Source of the DNA: Nematostella vectensis
Taxonomy: Eukaryota > Cnidaria > Anthozoa > Actiniaria > Edwardsiidae
Assembly (NCBI RefSeq): GCF_932526225.1
Contig: NC_064035.1
Span: 21,751,969-21,815,968, forward strand
Direction: 5' to 3'
Length of the DNA stretch: 64,000 nucleotides
In this document: positions 56,879 through 64,000 of the stretch, in pieces
How positions within the stretch are numbered: the stretch's first letter is position 1
How the letters are laid out: each line of letters begins with the position of its first letter
The notes under the pieces: model-generated
The model's input: only the letters and a program-made list of their open reading frames with translations
What the model was told of the DNA's origin: nothing
The model's database searches: none
Translations under genes and position numbers: made by a program

Positions 56879-57635
56879 GTAACCCAAGCACTCGGTTTGT
56901 ATTCTACATTCTAGTACGCAAAAGAATATGTATGAAAAAAAAAATTGAAGAAAACAGATTTCATAGTAGACTCACTTGATTCTTGTCTCTTGGGATCCCT
57001 CCTGAGTACTATGGGACCATTTACTCCCTAGTTCCCCTTTCACCACCCATACACAAGACGAGTATATGAGCCTCAAAGAAGTACTTCAAAATACTCAATT
57101 AAAACTCACGGAAGAGTCTACAGAAATTACATCATGAATTGACATTTTTTTCAGATAGGTATTATATGATACCTATGGCTGCGCAACCCCTCCACTCCCT
57201 CCCCCCCCTCAGCTTATCCTGTTTACGCGCCTGCTATTACGTTCTTTGTTGTGATTTTACCAGAGATAAAACGCAAAACAACGAACCCGCGCGTTCCTAA
57301 GCCGAGATTAGGAAACTAAATGGCTGACTCTCTCGTCCGTTCTTGCTCATTTATTTTTTTAATCTGCCTGATGACATAAAGTAATAAACACTAACTAAAT
57401 TGAGTACACTAAAGACTATAGATATTTATATGATCTGTCACCACACACAAAAGTTGGACCGCCATCTTGGATTTCTCCGACAATCACGCACTTTCCGGAG
57501 ATGGTGATCGGAAAATTCCGACTGTGAGGGGTAAGTACTTCATGTAACCATATTAAAGTGTATCATCTTCGTGCAGATTATAGCGGAGCCAGCGCGGCCG
57601 TAAGCCGCGCGCGTAGCCCCATAGGTATAGAAATG

Positions 57636-57775
57636 GTCTATAACTAGGCGACTCAGTTTTTGTGGTCAATGACGTCATTGTCACAAGCTGCCAGCCAGCC
57701 TATCTGTCTATAACTAGGCGACTCAGTTTTTGTGGTCAATGACGTCATTGTCAGCCAGCCAGCCAGCAATCCAGC
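57636..57775. repeat. 70-bp tandem duplication carrying two CRE palindromes, then CCAG repeats
   Basis: CTATAACTAGGCGACTCAGT begins at about 57638 and again at about 57708. Each copy contains TGACGTCA (57670-57677 and 57740-57747). A (CAGC)n simple repeat follows to about 57790. Confidence 0.85.
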
Positions 57776-58502
57776 CAGCCAGCCAGCCAGCTTCGAAACC
57801 TCAAGTCTATAGATAACAACAAATAGTAAGGTCAGCTTCGATTGCACCTGTGTTATCTTCAATAGTGAATGAAACCCCTTATATATCTATTGCTTTTTCA
57901 TGTGTTCGCATCGTGTTTACCTTCTTCGAGTTATCTTCACGAAATTGCGAAATATAAGGTCTTGGCTGCATAGATAAGCTCACCACTTCTTCAGAAGACT
58001 CTTGGATAACTAATAAAGAAATTAAGCCATAGTATTCTTTTATGGTTCATATGAAAATTTGTACGACGTTCTTGAAGTTGAAGAAGTGATACCGGACCGA
58101 ACGAAGAGGGAAACATAGGTTCTTTTGTGCTTTGTATGCGCGTATGAGCCCAAGATTACGGGAGGTGAAGTTTCAAAGGAGCATACAATGCCTGTATTTC
58201 TGTAGGCCATCGCTTTATGTTAGAGAAATTATTTGCAGTTGGAAAAATCGCGACGGGGTTCGGTACTTAGTTACGGCTTTGATCATTTTAAAGGTTAAAG
58301 TTAAGGTTTACATAACAGCTATTCTTTTTTTTCAATTACACATAGTAGAACATTTTGCAGTCTGGTATGAATAAAAGGTTATCTTTACTCATAAAAACAT
58401 TTTTTAAGGAAAATAACTGTGGGTATAAGCTGATTTTTGTAGAAAATTTAAACTGCAAATATGTCATATAATAAATTTATTACTTGGTTTATACCCCGTG
58501 AA

Positions 58503-58549
58503 CGCCAGCCAAGCGAAATACAGAGAAAAGGGTCTCTGCTAGCAGGGTG
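58503..58549 (-). repeat. Solo fragment of the Mutator-like terminal repeat found at 62.7 kb
   Basis: CCAGCC.AGCGAAATACAGAG, AAAAGGG, then TCTCTGCTAGCAGGG closely matches the right terminal repeat at 62714-62758. No second terminus was found nearby, so it is a remnant. Confidence 0.75.
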
Positions 58550-58868
58550 CTTGGTTTACTGCAGTCTGATCATATATGGAGGGCCAGGAGGACTAGTAAC
58601 AATTGAAAGCGCTCCTCACAGATAATGCCCTCTTGTCTGGCAATGGAACCTTCACAGGGGTTGATGGCAGGAATAGTGTTGTTATTTGCTTAAAATCATA
58701 AAACAGGGATAGATCAAAAAGCAGTATGGTTGTAAATTGTTTCTCAACATTACTTAAAGGATTAGAAAAGTTGTAGCGGAGAACAATCTGGTATATTCAT
58801 TACACAATGGTACTGTATTCTCATTTAAATGTTATGTCATAAGCTTTGCTTGACTAAGAACTTTCCAG

Positions 58869-59038
58869 CTTTTTTAGTGAATTTTAAGCAACATTATCAC
58901 ATTTTCCCACTGAATGAGAAGTTTGATTTGCATGCAACTTACACACTCAATGACCCCAAAGAACATATGGCCACCAAGCTTCTGGACATGGGGATTCGCC
59001 AGTTCACTTGGGGGAAGGGTCTGAGCTATTACATTTAG
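58869..59038 (+). CDS. Possible terminal coding exon of an unidentified gene
   Basis: After a CTTTCCAG acceptor the frame reads LVNFKQHYHIFPLNEKFDL, then YTLNDPKEHMATKLLDMG and ends WGKGLSYYI with TAG at 59036-59038. Balanced amino-acid composition suggests real protein. The exon would start with two bases of a split codon, so it cannot be joined directly to the exon-like piece at 56721-56878, which ends with two. I do not recognise it. Confidence 0.35.
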
Positions 59039-60189
59039 GATTTTGGTATCCACAAATCTTTTGAGATTGAACTATTATAAATATAATTAACAACTCAGGG
59101 AATGTGTGTTTTAATTTGTGGGTTGTTATTTTGCCTTTTGGGTCAAATTATCAGGTTAATCATCATATGGGGTGCCTGTTTGTTGATAGATGCTTTTAAA
59201 AAATGAGTAAATTGTAAAGAGTTCATATAATAGTGTTTTGCTTTGTTTTCTATTGACATCTTTAAAGGGTATGAGACACATCCATTTATTTATTTAGGGT
59301 TATTTCTGCAATGATCCCTCCAAAACCAAAATCTTGGGGTATCACCTGGGAGCCAGTATGTCCATCTCAACCATATAAAGCATTGGTCCTAGGAAAGAGA
59401 GGCCAAAACAGTACTCATACCTAGAATAAAATGTGATACTGACATTTAATTGAACTGTATACCTTGATATAGCCAAACTTTACCAACCAATACACAAACA
59501 CCAAGAACCTAGGTCAGAAAAACATAGCTAACAGTAACAACAATAAAAGTTAATAAAAGAGTTTCATTATCCCCACAATAATAGTTATAACAAAACATTA
59601 ATTACAAAAATGACATGAATTACTGTGTAAGTAACTAGCTTCAACTAAAGTTGAATATATATATCAGTAATCTTTTTTTCCTATTCAATAAGTAAGTACT
59701 AATAGTTTAGTAGAGGGAGGGAGACAACCTTTTTGAAAAGAACAGTTACAAGCTGCGTTCGCCCAAATTTCCGAATCGTTTCACAAGATAAGCTGGTTAA
59801 TATCTTTGGCGACCTTGTTTTATTAAGTCAGAGATTTTAATAATAATAACGATACAGAAAATTTGTGACATTGCCTACTACAACAGTACCTCGACTGGTT
59901 CCGGGAATCTCACCCGCTGTTCACTTCAAAATCTGATACCAACAGGTGAGGCAAAACGTCCATAGCCGTAGTAGCTAGTCAGTAATGAAGTAATAATGAA
60001 GTTAAACTATTTTTAGAGTGATCTCATAGAAACAGTTAAGCTGATCTTGATGATTTTCTTTACGAAACAATGTCCATGTCCATGTTGCTGTCATTCTTCT
60101 CATTGATAGCAGAAAATCCGGAAAATGTTCAGCGAATCGGTAGCAGATTGCCTTTTGAATCCTTCAAAGGCGTTTCTTAGTTAAATCAC
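59039..60189. other. Non-coding stretch before the LINE
   Basis: AT-rich; presumed 3' flank of the exon at 58869-59038. No gene or repeat was recognised. Confidence 0.5.
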
Positions 60190-63100
60190 ATAGGAAATAT
60201 TAGTTCGTTATGTTTTAATTTGCCTTTTATTGGCATAAAATTAGCCAAACGTCTTTACGTAAAGAACAAAGAAATTCTAATCCTAGGTGACCTCAACGCG
60301 AATGCATTAGAACCACAATTCCATGATCATCGTCTTATAAAGTACATCACCAAACTTGGTCTGCATCAGCTCGTTAATCAAGTAACTCGTCCAGAGAGCA
60401 ATTCCTGTGTTGACCATGTCTACTCCAGCCATCCTCGTCACATTTCCCAAATCAAAGTTCCCAACATAGGTCTTTCAGATCACATCCCCGTGGGCATCGA
60501 AAGAAAATATTGTAAGACCAACAATCATTGTATCGATTAAACTATCATCTATCGCAGATTTAAAGACTTTGATGCTGAAGGCTTCCAAGAACAACTTGAT
60601 CACTGCCCTTGGAGTGTGCTAGATATGTGTGACGATCCAAACGATGCCGCTGAGTTCTTCAACAAGACATTTCTTGATGTAGCCGACATTTTTGCCCCAG
60701 TATCGACAAAACGGGTAGGAAGACCCCAGCAGCCTCAGTGGATGTCACCAGGGATATACGAGGCCATCAAGCACCGGGATGCTCTACTAAAGAAAGCTTG
60801 TGCGTCAAATTACCAGGCTGACTGGAGTGCATACAAGCAACAACGCAACGCGACATTTCAGCTTATCCGTAAAGCAAAAGGAAGCTTTTTCCAAGAAGCA
60901 CTAGAGACAAGTGAAAGTTCTAAAGAATATTGGAAAAAACCTCAAGAGTGCTATGGGATACACAGGTATGAGTTCAATATCCAAGGTTAAAGTAGGTGAG
61001 AACATTTCACAAAACCCAACAGAAATAGCGAATGCATTCAACGAGTTTTTCTGCAATGTTGCTTCTAAGTACCGAGCGACACCTCCCGGAACATCTACCT
61101 GCTTTGAGCGCTTAAAGACATTTGTCGGGCAGACGCTCAAACTTGAGGAGTGCTTTTCCATTCCCGAAATGACACCTGATTTGATCGGTCGTTATCTGTC
61201 TACTATCAAGATCAGTAAGGCGACAGGTCTTGACGGAATCAGTGCAAAGCTTCTGAAATTAGCAGGACCGGCCATCGACATGCCTCTTTGTAAAATAATT
61301 AATCTAAGTATCAAGCAGTCCATCTTTCCTACCATATGGAAACAGGCGCAAGTAACACCAGTTTTCAAGGCAGGAGATCACCTGGATATCAATAATTATC
61401 GTCCTATCAGTATTCTTCCAATACTATCAAAGATCCTTGAGCGCCATGTTCACGTGCAACTGTATGCTGTTTTAAACAGTCACCAACTAATAACTCACAG
61501 GCAATCAGGATTCCGGCCATACCACTCTTGCGAGACTGCGATGATAGAGCTCTTCGATACTCTTCTGAAGAACATGGATAACGGACTGATTAATGGACTT
61601 GCCCTCATTGACTATAGAAAGGCCTTTGATTTGGTTGACTACGACATCCTCAGAAAACCACGACATATTCAGAAAACTACGTATGTATGGCTTGTCAAAC
61701 CCCGCGTGTAGCTGGTTTAAATCTTATCTAACAGGACGCATGCAGCAAGTTTCTATTACAGGCAAACTCTCTGTTCCTCATTCCGTCACTTCTGGGGTTC
61801 CACAGGGCTCTATACTTGGACCACTCATCTTTATTATCGTTATAAATGACCTACCTCTGTAAACACATAATAGCTCCGCCATGATGTATGCTGATGATAC
61901 CACTCTAATAGCTAGTGGGGAATAACTTTTGGATGTTCAAAATACCCTACAAAATCAGCTGGCCTCTATAAACACCTGGGCCAGGGAAAATCAGATGGCG
62001 TTGAGCAACGAGAAAACAAAAGTTATGATCGTATGCAGTGCCCCGAAATTACGTGAACTACAAAAATCTGGAAGCAATCTAGAAGTCCAATTTGACGGTA
62101 AGACTCTTGAAACTGTAACATCTACAAAATTACTTGGGGTGCAAATAGAAAACTTCCCTGCTAGCAGAGGCCTCTTTTCTCTGTATTTCGCTGGGCTGGA
62201 GTTCGCGAGGAAAAGATACCTCTGCCATGGGTCGCAAGTTCGTTTGATCAAACCGCCGTCCACGATCGTGGATGAGATCCAGAGCGCATGCTCCGTTCAT
62301 TAATTACTGGCCACTATTTGAGCCCACAATGACTAGCGCATGCATGAAACGTATATCCGCTGCCGGATAATAAGCCCGCATTCGAAACGGCGTCCTCCGT
62401 AGAAATATCACGCGACGAATTATAAAAGAAGCGATTCAATGCCTTATCTTCATTCAGACTTGTCTTTGCTGCGTTTGTTGTTCAATCTTTTTAGTGACGT
62501 TTTAGGTGATTGAAATTGAACAGTTGTTTTCTTTTTTCGAAGAGGAGAACTAACCGGAGTTTGATTCATGATTTCCGACTAAACCCATGCAAAGCATATT
62601 GACAGCTTTCGCGCGATGGTACGGGTTTTGGCACGTCGGTCGCTTATTAACGCTCACGCATGCGCAACAGAAACAGTTTCGACCCATGGCAGAGGTGTCT
62701 TTTCCTCGCGAACTCCAGCCCAGCGAAATACAGAGAAAAGAGGCCTCTGCTAGCAGGGAAATAGAAAACACACTATCATGGAAGAAGCACAGCGAATATG
62801 TCTCCCAAAAGATCCGGAAACGCCTGGGGCTTCTCCTTAGAACAAAGCACTTCCTGTCAATGACAGCAAGAAAAATGTTCTTCAATGCTCTAATACAGCC
62901 TCTAATGAATTACTGTATAACAGTTTGGGGGGATAATCTCATAGAGCACGACAATACGATGCTCTTACTTCAAAAACGGGCAGCACGAATAATAGCTGAC
63001 AAGAAATAGTACGATCACTCGATGGCGCTATTTGAAGAGCTCAACATAGAGCCTTTCACTAAACGAGCTAGGAGAATCAAGTGTACAATGGTATTTAAAG

Positions 63101-63340
63101 TCCTAAATGGAATGGCTCCAGACCACCTCAGGGCTAAATTCAAGAGATTTGCTGACGTTCACCAAGCAAAGAACGATCTCGTGTTACCGAGGATAAAACA
63201 TAATTATGGAAAGAGTCGAAAAGAGAACATTCGAGTACAGCGGCGCAAAACTCTGGAACTCACTCCCACGAGAGACAAGGAGTGTCGATCCGTTGGCTCC
63301 TTTGCTATGGCTCTCCAAAAATTAACATTGTAAATTCATG
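60190..63340 (+). mobile_element. Non-LTR retrotransposon (CR1/Jockey-like LINE), 5'-truncated and interrupted
   Basis: Plus strand, several frames. The C-terminal part of an APE-type endonuclease comes first (EILILGDLNANALE at 60271, then GLSDHIPVGI at 60475). A linker region follows, then reverse transcriptase: ISKATGLDGISAKLLKLAG, VTPVFKAGD, NNYRPISILPILSKILE, HRQSGFRPYHSCETAM, LIDYRKAFDLVD, SGVPQGSILGPLIF, MYADDTTLIAS. The C-terminal region (MNYCITVWGDN, LLQKRAARII, KVLNGMAPDHL) ends at TAA 63331-63333. In-frame stops and frame changes near 60985, 61700, 61860, 61924 and 63008 make it dead. A 607-bp DNA transposon (62154-62760) is inserted after the YADD region. The endonuclease N terminus is missing. 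Confidence 0.9.
62154..62760. mobile_element. Mutator-like MITE nested in the LINE, 9-bp target duplication
   Basis: ATAGAAAAC lies on both sides (62145-62153 and 62761-62769). Termini TTCCCTGCTAGCAGAGGCCT... are inverted for about 80 bp with very few mismatches. No transposase. A 9-bp duplication plus long terminal repeats fits the Mutator (MULE) superfamily. The insertion cleanly splits the LINE reading frame. Confidence 0.92.
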
Positions 63341-63590
63341 TATATAGATAAAGTAAATAGATAATGAATAGAATCAAAAAGCCCAAACTGTCGCGATCTC
63401 GTACCAGAACAATGAATACAATACACCAAAAACTGGAAATCGACTCTGCCAAATTTTCGTCTTTAATGAAACTTCTTCAGGGCAGACTGAAGAAGGTGAA
63501 TCGTTACAAGCTTATTTACATCAGAATAGTGGCGCGAGACGCAAAAACATTACAACTGACAAAAACGCGCATTTTCTAGAATAGCGCGCG
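63341..63590. other. Gap between LINE 3' end and Penelope-like element
   Basis: Contains the presumed 3' region of the minus-strand Penelope-like element. CCTGAAGAAG...GACGAAAA on the minus strand (about 63447-63482, between inverted CTGCC/GGCAG) faintly recalls the hammerhead motifs of these elements. Not convincing alone. Confidence 0.4.
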
Positions 63591-64000
63591 CTATGGGTAA
63601 AAAGAATCACTATTAAGACCCCGCGGGTAGATAGACTTAAGCCGATAAGCCCACTGGCCTTCCCTTTCCCTAAGCTGAGCCTCAGAGTTACACTTATCTA
63701 TAAGTTGTACCATAACATTATTAAGACCTAAATGATTGTCGCAATGAAAATGTTGATAGATAAGGTCATCCTTAACTCTTTCACTAACCGGTAAACTAGG
63801 ATGCTTATTTAACCTACTTTTATGATTATTAAAACGCTTCCTAAAACTATTGATAGTAGACCCTACGTATTGCTTGCTACACATAGAGCAAGTAATTAGA
63901 TAAACAACAAAATCTGAGTTACAGTCCAAGTCAAAATTAATGACATATTTCTTATTAGTAACTGTACTGCGAAACTCCCGCCCTGTCTTAAGAAACGTAC
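63591..64000 (-). mobile_element. Penelope-like element, GIY-YIG endonuclease end (partial)
   Basis: The minus-strand frame stays open from the window edge (64000) to TAA at 63591-63593. It encodes VVYLITCSMCSKQYVGSTIN, RKRFNNHKSRLNKHPS and REGQWAYRLKSIYPRGLN, the GIY-YIG domain with its CxxC zinc knuckle and the family ending W...L...P.GLN. In Penelope-like retroelements this domain is C-terminal to the reverse transcriptase, which would lie beyond the right edge. The frame here is intact for about 135 codons. Confidence 0.9.

Larger units (their letters stand above)
56879..58868. other. Non-coding stretch with a tandem duplication and a transposon-end fragment
   Basis: It holds a 70-bp tandem duplication at 57636-57775 and a Mutator-like terminal fragment at 58503-58549, both listed separately. 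If the exon-like pieces at 56721 and 58869 belong to one gene, this is its intron. Confidence 0.45.

Overview
This window is eukaryotic nuclear DNA, most likely from a cnidarian, with a sea anemone such as Nematostella as the best guess. The basis is compact AT-rich introns with clean GT-AG junctions, conserved metazoan signalling and cell-cycle genes (CREB, CDK2, BMP type II receptor), and a dense mix of DNA transposons, a non-LTR retrotransposon, a Penelope-like element and a virus-like element of types I know from cnidarian genomes. Species was not verified.

Host genes, left to right: the first two exons of an unidentified secreted protein (minus, runs off the left edge); a C2orf76/UPF0538 homologue (plus, one central exon not found); a CREB/ATF1-type bZIP factor (minus, five exons, 297 aa) head to head with CDK2 (plus, seven exons, 297 aa); a BMP type II receptor (minus, eight exons, about 10 kb); a B4GALNT3/4-like PA14-domain type II membrane protein (minus); and a fucosyltransferase-like type II membrane protein (minus, two exons). 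Two further exon-like stretches at 56.7 and 58.9 kb were not identified. I assembled the multi-exon models by joining splice sites in phase.

Between CDK2 and a large minisatellite lies a GC-rich insertion of about 10.8 kb (14835-25678) bounded by terminal inverted repeats of about 90 bp. It encodes a decayed double-jelly-roll capsid protein, an FtsK/A32-type packaging ATPase, several small virion or membrane proteins, an integrase-like fragment, and a replicase with zinc ribbons, a polymerase-like region, an SF1 helicase C-terminal half and an HNH domain. This is an endogenous Polinton-like virus or virus-derived transposon. It carries many stops, frameshifts and an apparent internal deletion. 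No B-family polymerase was seen.

The rest is repeat-rich. Minisatellites have 48, 24, 34, 29, 41 and 29 bp units; the 41-bp array runs about 3 kb inside a BMP receptor intron and stops about 20 bp from a splice donor. DNA transposons can be delimited by their inverted repeats and target duplications: TTAA type at 37.2-38.2 kb, 10-bp duplication at 39.0-40.0 kb, long inverted repeats with a PHD-like fragment at 41.9-43.9 kb, a foldback at 52.0-52.6 kb, and a Mutator-like element with 9-bp duplication nested in a LINE at 62.2-62.8 kb. The right edge holds the GIY-YIG end of a Penelope-like element.

The main regulatory signals are a cluster of CRE sites upstream of CREB and E2F plus CCAAT boxes upstream of CDK2, both in the shared intergenic region.
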